Source: Candidatus Thorarchaeota archaeon (GTDB taxonomy: Archaea; Asgardarchaeota; Thorarchaeia; Thorarchaeales; Thorarchaeaceae). Taken from it: 32,790 nt of DNA. The DNA lies in assembly GCA_016839245.1 (NCBI GenBank), contig JAEOUN010000117.1, forward strand, positions 1 to 32,790, read 5' to 3'. The translations under genes were made by a program, and so were the position numbers. Shown here piece by piece: positions 7,653-15,817 of this stretch (position 1 is its first letter; each line of letters begins with the position of its first letter). A model generated the notes under the pieces. It saw only the letters and a list, made by a program, of their open reading frames with translations, was not told the origin of the DNA and made no database searches.

Positions 7653-7818
7653 ACAATATGTGCCCTTCAAACGAAAGGCTATGAGGATCAAAGAAGTCCG
7701 ACAGATCAGCGACCGAGAACTACGGAAACATCTTGCAAGTGAAGCTGCAATCCACGAATACGAGCGATCTAAGGACATTGGTAACATTGGTAGTGCAAGG
7801 AGTATTTTCATGCGTTAG
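7612..7818 (+). CDS. Small hypothetical protein
   Basis: 68 residues from the ATG at 7612 (TTG 7573 or ATG 7576 would add 12-13 residues of different character). The sequence is basic and helical: EVIEQYVPFKRKAM, then DRELRKHLASEAAIHEYER. It has no recognised domain. It reads like a genuine protein segment but has no good ribosome site and may be the tail of a larger, frameshifted gene whose start lies in the frame at 7485. A stem-loop (7823-7839) and an eight-T run (7896-7903) follow it, which supports this being the end of a transcript. Confidence 0.4.
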   Translation: MATISMHTIQEVIEQYVPFKRKAMRIKEVRQISDRELRKHLASEAAIHEYERSKDIGNIGSARSIFMR

Positions 7819-7822
7819 GCCC

Positions 7823-7903
7823 GGTGAGGTACTCTCACCAGTACTTTCTCTGGCACTAAATGGTGGTGCTTTGAGAATAGGACCTCCTTGCTCTCTTTTT
7901 TTT
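7823..7903 (+). terminator. Stem-loop and T-run after the small hypothetical gene
   Basis: GGTGAG (7823-7828), GTACT loop, CTCACC (7834-7839) form a perfect 6-bp hairpin 5 nt after the stop. A run of eight T residues lies further on at 7896-7903. Archaeal termination relies mainly on T-runs, so the T-run is the likelier stop point. Confidence 0.45.
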
Positions 7904-7972
7904 GATTATTAAGACTCGGCATATTTTTAACTAGACTTGGGTCTGTTTGAAGTCTAACAGGAGGAGAGCCCT

Positions 7973-8353
7973 GTGGAACCATGGTGGACATTTGGATTAG
8001 CAATTGAAACTTTCTTAGTATTACTGGTGATTGTACTAGTTGTATACTTTCTAATTCAAGGATTCTTCTTAGGGATTGGCCTTGGATTTGTAAAGGGTAA
8101 GAATCGGGACATTAGTTCCACATTCGTTACAACTCTTCTTATGACATGTGTGATCTGGATACCCTGTCTAGGCTGTATCTTGGCATGGTACTTTATTAAG
8201 AGTCGTCATCACGTTGGCTGGATTGATGCCCTCATTGCTTGGGTTTTGGGTGCTATTGTTGCCCTTGTTGTGATTGTAGCCATTGCCTTTGCCTTCGGAT
8301 TAGGCGGTGCCTTGATGGGAATCATATCTTATCTCTTAGGCTTCTTGCCATAA
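7973..8353 (+). CDS. Small hypothetical membrane protein
   Basis: 126 residues, very hydrophobic, with three to four predicted helices at about residues 8-38, 50-74 and 84-124. A polar loop (KGKNRDIS) separates the first and second segments and another (KSRHHVGW) the second and third. The second segment contains CLGC. The GTG start at 7973 is set by a strong GGAGGAG ribosome site 6 nt upstream, and a T/A-rich ATATTTTTAA lies about 45 nt upstream as a possible TATA box. I do not recognise the family. The membrane protein gene that follows starts 42 nt later, so the two may be co-transcribed. Confidence 0.7.
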   Translation: MEPWWTFGLAIETFLVLLVIVLVVYFLIQGFFLGIGLGFVKGKNRDISSTFVTTLLMTCVIWIPCLGCILAWYFIKSRHHVGWIDALIAWVLGAIVALVVIVAIAFAFGLGGALMGIISYLLGFLP

Positions 8354-8395
8354 GATATCAGTGTTACTTGGAAAAAGTGACTGGAAGAGGGAGGC

Positions 8396-9046
8396 TTGAG
8401 TCCGCGGCGCTGTGAAAAGATTCTCGACGATGAGAATCGAGGTAGGCTACTGCTTGACATGCGTCGCGTGATTCGCCATCCTGTTTATTTTCTTAGGGTC
8501 ACAGACCCATTTATCACATCACATCATCCATTCTGTGATCATTTCGATGGACATATCTTAACCGTTAGAGGACGTAAGTGGTGTATTGGCTGTACTTTCA
8601 ATGCAATATCCTTCTTTAGCGCAATGTCATTGCTATTTTTGCTTTGGTTGTTTGATTCCAATATTCTAAGTAGATTCTATCTCTTTTGGAGTGGAATGGC
8701 AACATCGTTACTGTATTTTTTGCTAAGTCTTTCTGGAGTTCTGGAAAATAAAAAGAGAGTAAAGGTTCTCTCGAAATTCCTTCTTGGATCTGGATTTGCA
8801 TGTATCTGCTGGTCAATTCTTCTCATCGATGGCGTAATCACACGTTATTTGCCTGTGAAACTAATTCTCATACTCATCCTCTATCTTGGCTTTGTTACTA
8901 TTTTGAACATCAAGCGAAGTCTTGAGATCTTCAGAGAGTGTGAATCCTGCGAATATAAAATGCGTTGGAGTAAATGCCCTGGTTTTCGAGAAGTTGCCTG
9001 TAAACTGCTTGATGCAGAGTTTCTATACGCTGCTGAACCTGATTGA
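8396..9046 (+). CDS. Membrane protein with cysteine/histidine motifs, DUF2085-like
   Basis: 216 residues from a TTG at 8396; the alternative ATG at 8459 would give 195. Before the first helix lies HPFCDHFDGH followed by RGRKWCIGC, a His/Cys cluster that resembles the metal-binding front of DUF2085-type membrane proteins. Four hydrophobic segments follow (about residues 72-88, 95-112, 126-145 and 152-170). The C-terminal tail has a second cysteine set, CESCEYKMRWSKCPGF, that could complete a metal site on the same membrane face. The start codon is uncertain because GGGAGG lies only a few bases ahead of the TTG. It is convergent with the photolyase gene (11 nt between them). Function unknown. 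Confidence 0.6.
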   Translation: MSPRRCEKILDDENRGRLLLDMRRVIRHPVYFLRVTDPFITSHHPFCDHFDGHILTVRGRKWCIGCTFNAISFFSAMSLLFLLWLFDSNILSRFYLFWSGMATSLLYFLLSLSGVLENKKRVKVLSKFLLGSGFACICWSILLIDGVITRYLPVKLILILILYLGFVTILNIKRSLEIFRECESCEYKMRWSKCPGFREVACKLLDAEFLYAAEPD

Positions 9047-9057
9047 CCTCTATATCA

Positions 9058-10464
9058 TTATAGTTGATTTATCCGGTTTACATATTCTTCAATGTTGAAT
9101 TTCCTTCTGAGACCATTCTCATTCATGAACCGTACTTTTCCGAAGATTGGACGTTCACTCCAAGCTCTGTCATGTTTTCCAAAGCACCAAGCCACTCCCG
9201 CGTATCCGTTCGGGTCTCTACCATCAAGCTCGTATGTATCATTCAATCGTGTGCATGTGTCGTATGCCTCGTAAGGTGACTCACTCCATTCAAGTATCTT
9301 CTTTCCCCAGTACATTCTCATGTAACCGTGCATCTTTCCTTTAGTAGTCATCTCACGCTGTGCTGCATTCCAGTATGGGTCATGAGTCTTGGCTTGCTCT
9401 AGTTCTTTGTACGAATACGTATACTCCCTCTTATCAAAAGAATGAAGCTCAAGGGTTTCTTTTGCCCAGCCTGGTAGGCATTCAAAATTATCGTAATTTT
9501 CATTATAGTACACAAAGTTCATGCTTAGTTCTCGACGAATTATGAGCTCTTCTAGAAATGCTTCACTCCCTGGACTCCTCACCTTTTTAATTTCTAGAGC
9601 TATCCATAAGGGTGATATCTGACCAAAATGCAAGTAGGGACTCATGTTTGAAAGTCTATCTCTAGCAGGATCATTTCGAAGGTTTCCAAAGACATCCAAA
9701 TCCTGAGAGATGAATCTGCTGAGTCGTCTTTCCACCTCGTTCGTTCCCCCTCTAAACAATAATGTCTGTTTGATATCATTCTCGACACTAATTCCCTTCA
9801 GAATAGAGTCAATATCATCGAGATCAATTGTATTTGTCCCAATTCCTTCCGAATGTATTTTGACATGTTGGTTTCGAAGTGGAACAAGATAATCCTCAAG
9901 TTTTCTCTGTATCTTTGGTCTTAGAGTACCTGCAGTATATTCTTCCTTTGGTGAAGCCGTTTCAACTGGGACAATTACATTGGTTTCTACTTGGAATATT
10001 GGACATTCAATAGCACTAGCGACACTTGCTCTCCAATCTCGCTGTTCTCTTTGATAATCTCTATCCACAACAATAAGTGACGCCTCCTCTGCAAAACTTG
10101 GAATTACTCTCTCCATCGAGTCTTTGATGACTTGAAAGGGTATAGCGCGTTTTTCTAGTGCATCTCTTACATCAACAAGCCCTTCAAGCATGAATCGATA
10201 ATGTGAGCGATTAGCCTTCGGATATCGATTGACTAAGCAAAAGACTACTCCTAAAGGCTGTCTTAATGAATTGGATTGACGTACTGCATATTCTAGTGCA
10301 TGATTGAAATCTGCTCGTTGTGCGGATTGCATCCAATACAGAATGTAATTGCCACTTGCTCTCTCAATATCGTTGAGTCTTTTAATTCTGTTAGCATGAA
10401 TCAATGTATTTCTAGAATGGATATCATTCCTAATGAATAATAGGTTACAAAAAGGAGAAGTCAT
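9058..10464 (-). CDS. phr: Class II CPD photolyase
   Basis: 468 residues, the usual class II length. It repairs cyclobutane pyrimidine dimers using FAD and light. The N-terminal Rossmann-like antenna domain begins with the class II signature NYILYWMQSAQR (residues 39-50) and continues with the DFNHALEYAV helix. The C-terminal FAD domain holds SPYLHFGQISP, MHGYMRMYWGKKILEWS and ELDGRDPNGYAGVAWCFGKH, followed by WSERPIFGKVRFMN, all hallmarks of class II enzymes rather than class I or cryptochromes. The ATG at 10464 is preceded by TGAGGA. The gene appears to stand alone, convergent with a membrane protein gene. The presence of photolyase implies that the organism, or its ancestors, met sunlight. 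Confidence 0.95.
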   Translation of the reverse strand: MTSPFCNLLFIRNDIHSRNTLIHANRIKRLNDIERASGNYILYWMQSAQRADFNHALEYAVRQSNSLRQPLGVVFCLVNRYPKANRSHYRFMLEGLVDVRDALEKRAIPFQVIKDSMERVIPSFAEEASLIVVDRDYQREQRDWRASVASAIECPIFQVETNVIVPVETASPKEEYTAGTLRPKIQRKLEDYLVPLRNQHVKIHSEGIGTNTIDLDDIDSILKGISVENDIKQTLLFRGGTNEVERRLSRFISQDLDVFGNLRNDPARDRLSNMSPYLHFGQISPLWIALEIKKVRSPGSEAFLEELIIRRELSMNFVYYNENYDNFECLPGWAKETLELHSFDKREYTYSYKELEQAKTHDPYWNAAQREMTTKGKMHGYMRMYWGKKILEWSESPYEAYDTCTRLNDTYELDGRDPNGYAGVAWCFGKHDRAWSERPIFGKVRFMNENGLRRKFNIEEYVNRINQL

Positions 10465-10547
10465 TCCTCAGGAATTTGATTTGCCATTTCACATCAAAGC
10501 ATGACGCAAGTTTAGACATTATATCTAATGGACATAAAAAAGGAAGC

Positions 10548-10576
10548 GAATAGAATATCAAAAAGATATTCTATTC
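10548..10576 (-). terminator. Strong stem-loop terminator of the metalloprotease gene
   Basis: GAATAGAATATC (10548-10559) and GATATTCTATTC (10565-10576) form a perfect 12-bp stem with a five-base loop (AAAAA on the plus strand). In the minus-strand direction it starts 9 nt after the stop codon and is followed by GCTTCC and a run of six T. This is the clearest intrinsic-type terminator in the window. Confidence 0.75.
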
Positions 10577-10584
10577 CATCTAAA

Positions 10585-12114
10585 TTAAGACAGACCGAAA
10601 TTTCGTTGAGCCCAATAATAACCATCGATGTACCAGTAGTTGTTCATTAGCTTTGAGTTCTCAAGCAAGCACCAGTTCATGCAGTTATAGCGATCAGTAC
10701 CGTAGTCCTCTCCCCCTGCATTCATAATACCTATTCCGATTGCATGGGCGATTTCATGAATCAGCACATCAACCTCAGCTCCATGATTAGTAACAGCAAG
10801 AAGGTTTTCAAAATCAACACACTTCGCCTTGAATATCCTGATGCAGTTACCTCCATTGATTTCATTGGTTACATCATTGACATCGCATGCTGTATAGCCT
10901 TTCGCACCTGTTGGATGGTAATTACAATATAGGAGGTATTTATTCGGACTATTATATCGGATATCTCCATCATAATATGATTGTCGAATTGCATCGAAAT
11001 CAGAATCTGTGATATATCCATCAGTAGGAGTTGGGTCTGGAATATTAGTGTCATCTATATTGAACGTAATAGCAATGCCCATCGATTCGTAAAAGTCCTC
11101 AACATCGGCTAATACGCCAGAACCTGGGGTTTGACCAACTATGCAATCAACTTCAATAGTCATCGAGTAAAGGATTTCATTAGTGATCTCAATGGTTATC
11201 TGTTGTGAATTTATAGTTGTACCTGCAGAGTTGCGTATAGTCACTCTCAAAGTCATTCGAGATCCTGTCGGTGCACCAGAGAACTCGTACTGGTAGTGAT
11301 CACTGATACCAATTCGTGACATTGAATACTCCGTTCCTGAATTAATCTGGCATACAATTGTTGCGAACGGAACTGTCACTCTGGCGACAACAGGGAAGCT
11401 ATTTGGCACGATCTCATCTGCTTTAATATTACAAATTGATAAAGATGCAGTACCTGATGGGTATCCCGTAGTCGCAGATGCAATGGACGAGAAACTTCCT
11501 ACATTTCCAGTTTTATCAATTGCACGAACCTTAAATGAATACCAAGCATCAGGAATAAATGATACTCCATTAATGGTTGAGGCAGTATAGGTTGTTACAT
11601 CCTTTGTCGTTGTACCAATCATCTCGTAACGATGATCAATATAGTCATAGCAGTAGATGTCATAATGGTGCATATCTGCTTCTGTATTTTGATTCCAATG
11701 CAACGTTATGGATGTAGTCGATGCAGTAGTAGCAGTAAGACCTGTTACTTGTGCAGGGGGTGTTGTATCTGGAGCTAGTAAATAGGTGTCCTTGTAGACA
11801 GTCTGACCTGTCTTGACATATTTACTCAATACTTTTGTCTGGTATCCTGATTTCTCGAATTTTAGGAGTACATAACAATTATAGTCCGGCCAGAAACTGA
11901 CCTCATACGCACCATAACTGTCAGTATAGTCAGTATCTTCAACGTCACCACTATAGATTAGACTGACCTTCACTCCTTGAAGATAAGGTCCTGTGGATGA
12001 ATTTGCTCGTACTACTCCTTCAACTGTAGCCTCTCCAGGCAATGCGTTAGTTGGTAAGGCAACAACAGCAAGTAGTAGAAATATACTAAGGACTAAGATG
12101 ATTCGTTTCTTCAT
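10585..12114 (-). CDS. Secreted multidomain metalloprotease-like protein with FN3 domain
   Basis: I chose the ATG at 12114 (509 residues) because a signal peptide starts there (MKKRIILVLSIFLLLAVVALP) behind a GGAAGGAG ribosome site; a start at 12228 would bury it. After cleavage near residue 24 come a carboxypeptidase-regulatory/CnaB-like beta domain (about 27-115), a fibronectin type III domain (about 116-216), a second beta domain (about 222-310) and a C-terminal zincin-like domain (about 312-509). The zinc motif is HEIAHAIGIGI, with His453, Glu454 and His457. The third metzincin ligand position is Ile instead of His or Asp. YNCMNWC downstream may be a Met-turn. There is no C-terminal anchor, so it is probably released or loosely wall-bound. 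Confidence 0.8.
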   Translation of the reverse strand: MKKRIILVLSIFLLLAVVALPTNALPGEATVEGVVRANSSTGPYLQGVKVSLIYSGDVEDTDYTDSYGAYEVSFWPDYNCYVLLKFEKSGYQTKVLSKYVKTGQTVYKDTYLLAPDTTPPAQVTGLTATTASTTSITLHWNQNTEADMHHYDIYCYDYIDHRYEMIGTTTKDVTTYTASTINGVSFIPDAWYSFKVRAIDKTGNVGSFSSIASATTGYPSGTASLSICNIKADEIVPNSFPVVARVTVPFATIVCQINSGTEYSMSRIGISDHYQYEFSGAPTGSRMTLRVTIRNSAGTTINSQQITIEITNEILYSMTIEVDCIVGQTPGSGVLADVEDFYESMGIAITFNIDDTNIPDPTPTDGYITDSDFDAIRQSYYDGDIRYNSPNKYLLYCNYHPTGAKGYTACDVNDVTNEINGGNCIRIFKAKCVDFENLLAVTNHGAEVDVLIHEIAHAIGIGIMNAGGEDYGTDRYNCMNWCLLENSKLMNNYWYIDGYYWAQRNFGLS

Positions 12115-12129
12115 TTTTCTCCTTCCTAT

Positions 12130-12148
12130 ATCTAAATTTGATTTAGAT
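12130..12148 (-). promoter_or_regulatory. Perfect inverted repeat in the metalloprotease leader
   Basis: ATCTAAA (12130-12136), TTTGA, TTTAGAT (12142-12148): a perfect 7-bp inverted repeat lying about 15 nt upstream of the start codon and just outside the ribosome site. A TATA-like ATTATAAATT (about 12238-12247 on the minus strand) lies upstream and would give a leader of about 95 nt. The repeat could be an operator or a leader hairpin. Confidence 0.4.
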
Positions 12149-12429
12149 ACCCACGATATACGCGGCAGGTATCCAGAATCGCGAGAGCAAATAAATAATT
12201 GCTGAAAATGAAGAATGAACTCCATCATGTGTTAGAAATTTATAATCAGGTAGTCTCTAAAAAAATCAATCCCTGTTGAGATGGCTACGATAGATTATCA
12301 GAATGATTGGATATGCTTGATATTTAGCAGAAATTATGAACAATTCATATCAAGTTACGATTTTATCTAATAAATAATTAACAACAGAATGACTAAATAC
12401 TCATACTCCCACCGGTTTTACGGTTCGGA

Positions 12430-14010
12430 ATGACAAAACTCCTGATTACAGATACTACATTACGGGATGCGCATCAGTCGCTTATAGCTACGAGAATGCG
12501 GACAGAGGATATGTTGCCAATCTGTGAGAAGATTGACAAAGTTGGTTACCATTCTCTTGAGATGTGGGGTGGGGCTACGTTTGACTCCATGATGCGATTC
12601 CTAGACGAAGATCCATGGGAGAGGGTTGAGAAATTAAAAGAAGCAATGCCTAAGACGCCATTTCAGATGCTTTTGAGAGGATCGAACATTGTTGGTTATC
12701 ATATGTACAGCGACGATGTCCTTGAAGCCTTTGTTAAGGAAGCTACGAAGGCGGGCATTGATATTTTCCGTATCTTTGATGCGTTGAACGATGTCCGAAA
12801 TATGGAGACTGCAATGAGCTTTGTCAAACGCGAGGGTGGTCATGTTCAGGCTAGTATATGTTACACACTCAGTCCCTTCCACAACAATGAAAAATTTGTT
12901 GAGATGGCCAAAGAGCTCTACACAAAGGGAGCTGACTCGATCTGTATCAAGGATATGGCTGGATTGATATCGCCTGAAGCCGCCTACGATCTAGTGAAAC
13001 GCCTAAAAGAAGAGGTTGACTTACCTGTTCAGTTGCACTCGCACTATACAAGTGGTATGGCCGCTATGGCATACCTCAAGGCAGCAGAGGTTGGTATTGA
13101 TGTTGTTGACTGTGCAATCTCAGCTCTCTCAATGGCAACATCACAACCGGCTACAGAGTCCATAGTTGAGGCACTACGAGGTACTCCCCGAGACACGAGA
13201 TTGAGTATCAATCAGCTCTCTGAGATTGCAGATTACTTCAGAAAAGTACGACGGAAATACAGTCAGTTTGAGGGAAGCCTTCAGGGCGTCAATCCACAGG
13301 TATTGGTATTTCAAATTCCCGGTGGTATGCTCTCAAATCTTGATAATCAACTACGTGAACAAGGTGCTTTGGATAGATATGATGAGGTCCTCGAAGAAGT
13401 CCCTCGAGTCCGTGCAGAACTTGGATATCCTCCATTAGTTACACCCTCAAGTCAAATTGTGGGAACCCAGGCTACACTTAATGTCGTGACAGGGAAACGA
13501 TATAGTATGATTCCAAATGAGGTCAAACAGTATGTCCGTGGATACTATGGACGTCCACCTGCTCCAATTGATCCCGAGATAAAGAAGCTTGCAATTGGTG
13601 ATGAGAAACCGTTAGACTGTAGACCGGCTCAGCTTCTTGAACCTGAACTTCCGGCAGCTCATGAAGCGTTGAAAGGCATCCCCCATGTACCAAGGGATAC
13701 GGTCTCATATGCACTGTTCCCGCAGTATGCCCTGGACTTTCTCAAACGTAAAGCTCAGCAGAAAGTAATCGGTGATATGACACCTGAATTGAAAGTCGCT
13801 CTTGCAGCTGTAATGCTTCATCTGAATGGAATTAGACCTGGCATCTCTAATGGTATGACTGGAAAGCCCCAGACATGGCCTGATGCAGGTCGCGCTGATC
13901 TCGTTGCTGGACATACTATTCAACATGTACCTGGTCAATGGGATCGCTCAAGCTCCTCATGGTCTCTAGCTGGTCGAAAGGATATCATGCGGGGAAGAGA
14001 TAGGGGGTAA
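12430..14010 (+). CDS. pycB: Biotin-dependent carboxyltransferase subunit (PycB / OadA / 5S type)
   Basis: 526 residues. This subunit moves carboxylate between biotin and pyruvate, oxaloacetate or a related acceptor. It carries the family signatures: DTTLRDAHQS at residues 8-17 (Asp13 metal ligand), the metal-binding histidines of LHSHYTS (His203, His205), and the carbamylated lysine in CIKDMAGL (Lys174). The C-terminal PYC-OADA domain extends from about residue 310 and ends in a basic tail (LAGRKDIMRGRDRG). The biotin carrier gene starts 5 nt after its stop. No biotin carboxylase or membrane decarboxylase subunit is visible, so pyruvate carboxylase, oxaloacetate decarboxylase and transcarboxylase roles cannot be separated. 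An AT-rich TAATAAATAATTAA near 12368 may be its promoter. The gene symbol follows the closest archaeal usage. Confidence 0.88.
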   Translation: MTKLLITDTTLRDAHQSLIATRMRTEDMLPICEKIDKVGYHSLEMWGGATFDSMMRFLDEDPWERVEKLKEAMPKTPFQMLLRGSNIVGYHMYSDDVLEAFVKEATKAGIDIFRIFDALNDVRNMETAMSFVKREGGHVQASICYTLSPFHNNEKFVEMAKELYTKGADSICIKDMAGLISPEAAYDLVKRLKEEVDLPVQLHSHYTSGMAAMAYLKAAEVGIDVVDCAISALSMATSQPATESIVEALRGTPRDTRLSINQLSEIADYFRKVRRKYSQFEGSLQGVNPQVLVFQIPGGMLSNLDNQLREQGALDRYDEVLEEVPRVRAELGYPPLVTPSSQIVGTQATLNVVTGKRYSMIPNEVKQYVRGYYGRPPAPIDPEIKKLAIGDEKPLDCRPAQLLEPELPAAHEALKGIPHVPRDTVSYALFPQYALDFLKRKAQQKVIGDMTPELKVALAAVMLHLNGIRPGISNGMTGKPQTWPDAGRADLVAGHTIQHVPGQWDRSSSSWSLAGRKDIMRGRDRG

Positions 14011-14015
14011 TTGGA

Positions 14016-14540
14016 GTGAGTCCTGAGTATAAGATCACCTTGGATGAAAAAGACTATCCAGTAGAAGTAAAAATGCTGGATGAGGGTGGTGTCCTTATAG
14101 TCATGGTCGGTGAGCAGAGCTATACTATGAAACCAACAGCTGCTGAAGATGGCTTATGGGTTGTAAACGACCTGACCACAAATTATCAGGTAAAAGTAAT
14201 CAAACGAGCTGGGACAAATGTCACCTTGGATATCAATGGGACGGTACTTGATATCGCCTGGGAGCGTCTACGGAGAGCTGATAGTGCAGCAAAGACCGCT
14301 CCGACTTCCTCAAATGGACCAAAGGTCAATGGAGGTGTGTATCCTCCAATGCCTGGCAAGATAACTGATGTACGAGTAAAGATTGGTGATAAGGTAAAGA
14401 GTGGAACAACAGTATGTATCCTTGAAGCTATGAAAATGTTCAATGAGTTGAAAACGGATGTTTCCGGAACAGTAAAAGCTGTGAATGTTGAAGTGGGTTC
14501 TATGGTATCCACCTCTGACCTAATTGTTCTGATTGAGTAA
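14016..14540 (+). CDS. Biotin carboxyl carrier protein
   Basis: 174 residues. The C-terminal biotinyl domain (about residues 105-174) contains CILEAMKMFNE, with Lys140 as the biotin attachment site, and a PMPGKITDV start typical of these domains. The first 90 residues form a beta-rich domain seen in acyl-CoA/pyruvate carboxylase carriers, linked by an Ala/Ser/Pro-rich hinge (about 90-105) that lets the biotin arm swing. The GTG start at 14016 lies 5 nt after the carboxyltransferase stop, with a G-rich run (AGGGGG) ahead of it. It must act with the carboxyltransferase and with a biotin carboxylase encoded elsewhere. Confidence 0.93.
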   Translation: MSPEYKITLDEKDYPVEVKMLDEGGVLIVMVGEQSYTMKPTAAEDGLWVVNDLTTNYQVKVIKRAGTNVTLDINGTVLDIAWERLRRADSAAKTAPTSSNGPKVNGGVYPPMPGKITDVRVKIGDKVKSGTTVCILEAMKMFNELKTDVSGTVKAVNVEVGSMVSTSDLIVLIE

Positions 14541-14552
14541 GGGTGAGTTACA

Positions 14553-15713
14553 ATGGAGTCTGTCAGTATTATTGGTGTCGGAATGACTCCTTTTGGTGTG
14601 TTCGATGGTTCAATTCTTCAGCTTGCTGAAGTTGCAGCTACTCAGGCAATGACTGATTCTGGCACTCTTGCGTCAGCATTTGACTATCTATTTGTTGGTG
14701 CCCATAATCCTGATGAATTCACAGGTCGAAGTCACTTATCAACTGCGTTGACAGATTATCTCGGGCTTGTTCCTACAGGTGCGGCACGAGTGGAGTCTGG
14801 TCCCTCTTCTGGTTCCAGTGCATTCGAGACCGGTGTTTCTTTTGTAGCATCTGGATTTGCCAATCTTGTCATGATTGTTGGAGTTGAGAAGATGTCTGCT
14901 GTCGACCGTACAACTGCAGTGAAGATTATCAATCGAATGATTTCGCCAGAAACCGAGTCTATATCTGGTGCTACACCTGCAGCTCTTGCTGCTCTAATGG
15001 CTTGCCGCTATATGCATGACTATCATCTAACACGTGATGAACTTTCACTGGTCCCTGTTAAGGCTCATAGAAATGGGGCTAAGAATCCACTTGCTCATTT
15101 TCAAAATGAAATAACGGTGGAAGATGTAAACAAATCAAGGATTGTATCAGATCCTCTCACCCTGTATGATTGTTCTCCAACCAGTGATGGTGCTGCAGCC
15201 GTAATTCTTGCATCAAATAAAATAGTGAAAGAATATGGATTGAAAGATCAAGCGATACGGGTTTTGGGCATAGGGCACGCAACAGATTATTTGGCATTAC
15301 ATAATCGGAGATCTCTCACATCACTGAATGCGACTTCAATAGCATCAGATAAGGCACTAAAAGCTGCAAAACTCAACATCTGTGACATTGATGTTTTTGA
15401 GATTCATGATGCATTTTCGATTCTAGAATTAATCACTATGGAAGATTTGGGTCTTGCCAAAAGAGGGCAGGCAATCTCACTTGTTAAGGAAGGAATTACT
15501 GATGTACATGACAAAATACCAATCAATCCCACTGGCGGTCTCAAGGCACGAGGGCATCCTACTGGTGCAACTGGAATTGCTCAAATCCGAGATACTGTCT
15601 TACAACTGCGTGGAACTGCTCCTCGGGAGTTACAAACTGACAATCCTCACATAGGTCTTACTCATAACATTGGCGGGTTTGGCAACAATATTGTTGTAAC
15701 CATTCTAAAATAG
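14553..15713 (+). CDS. Thiolase-superfamily protein (SCP2-thiolase type) lacking the nucleophilic cysteine
   Basis: 386 residues, full thiolase length. It keeps EIHDAF (His285), GGLKARGHPTGATG (His335) and the C-terminal HNIGGFG (His371) of archaeal and SCP2-type thiolases. Where archaeal enzymes have the nucleophile in VESACASG, this protein reads VESGPSSG: the cysteine position is Pro84 (codon CCC, 14802-14804) with changed neighbours. It is therefore unlikely to form an acyl-enzyme by the usual route. It may be a non-catalytic subunit, an acyl-CoA binding partner, or use another chemistry. It follows the carrier gene by 12 nt with GGGTGAG as ribosome site. The DUF35 protein that such thiolases usually pair with lies 12 kb downstream, beyond the giant surface gene. 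Confidence 0.88.
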   Translation: MESVSIIGVGMTPFGVFDGSILQLAEVAATQAMTDSGTLASAFDYLFVGAHNPDEFTGRSHLSTALTDYLGLVPTGAARVESGPSSGSSAFETGVSFVASGFANLVMIVGVEKMSAVDRTTAVKIINRMISPETESISGATPAALAALMACRYMHDYHLTRDELSLVPVKAHRNGAKNPLAHFQNEITVEDVNKSRIVSDPLTLYDCSPTSDGAAAVILASNKIVKEYGLKDQAIRVLGIGHATDYLALHNRRSLTSLNATSIASDKALKAAKLNICDIDVFEIHDAFSILELITMEDLGLAKRGQAISLVKEGITDVHDKIPINPTGGLKARGHPTGATGIAQIRDTVLQLRGTAPRELQTDNPHIGLTHNIGGFGNNIVVTILK

Positions 15714-15756
15714 GTGATAGTAATCAGCATCATTTTCAATATTTTTAATTGATACG

Positions 15757-15817
15757 TGAATTATAATTCATGCAAGATTTTCTTATTTATTCTATATTAA
15801 TTCACATAAGTATATAG
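15757..15817 (+). promoter_or_regulatory. Promoter region of the giant surface protein gene
   Basis: TATATAG at 15811-15817, preceded by CACATAAG, is the best TATA box in the 260-nt gap. It predicts a start site near 15840 and a leader of about 130 nt. Upstream at 15757-15770 is a perfect 14-bp palindrome, TGAATTATAATTCA, that could bind a dimeric regulator. The ribosome site is TGGAG (15961-15965), 8 nt before the ATG. Confidence 0.45.

Noticed and set aside
14802..14804. The proline codon at the thiolase active site as a sequencing error
   Set aside because: At least two base changes would be needed in this codon and the adjacent residues also differ from the consensus, with the frame intact on both sides.
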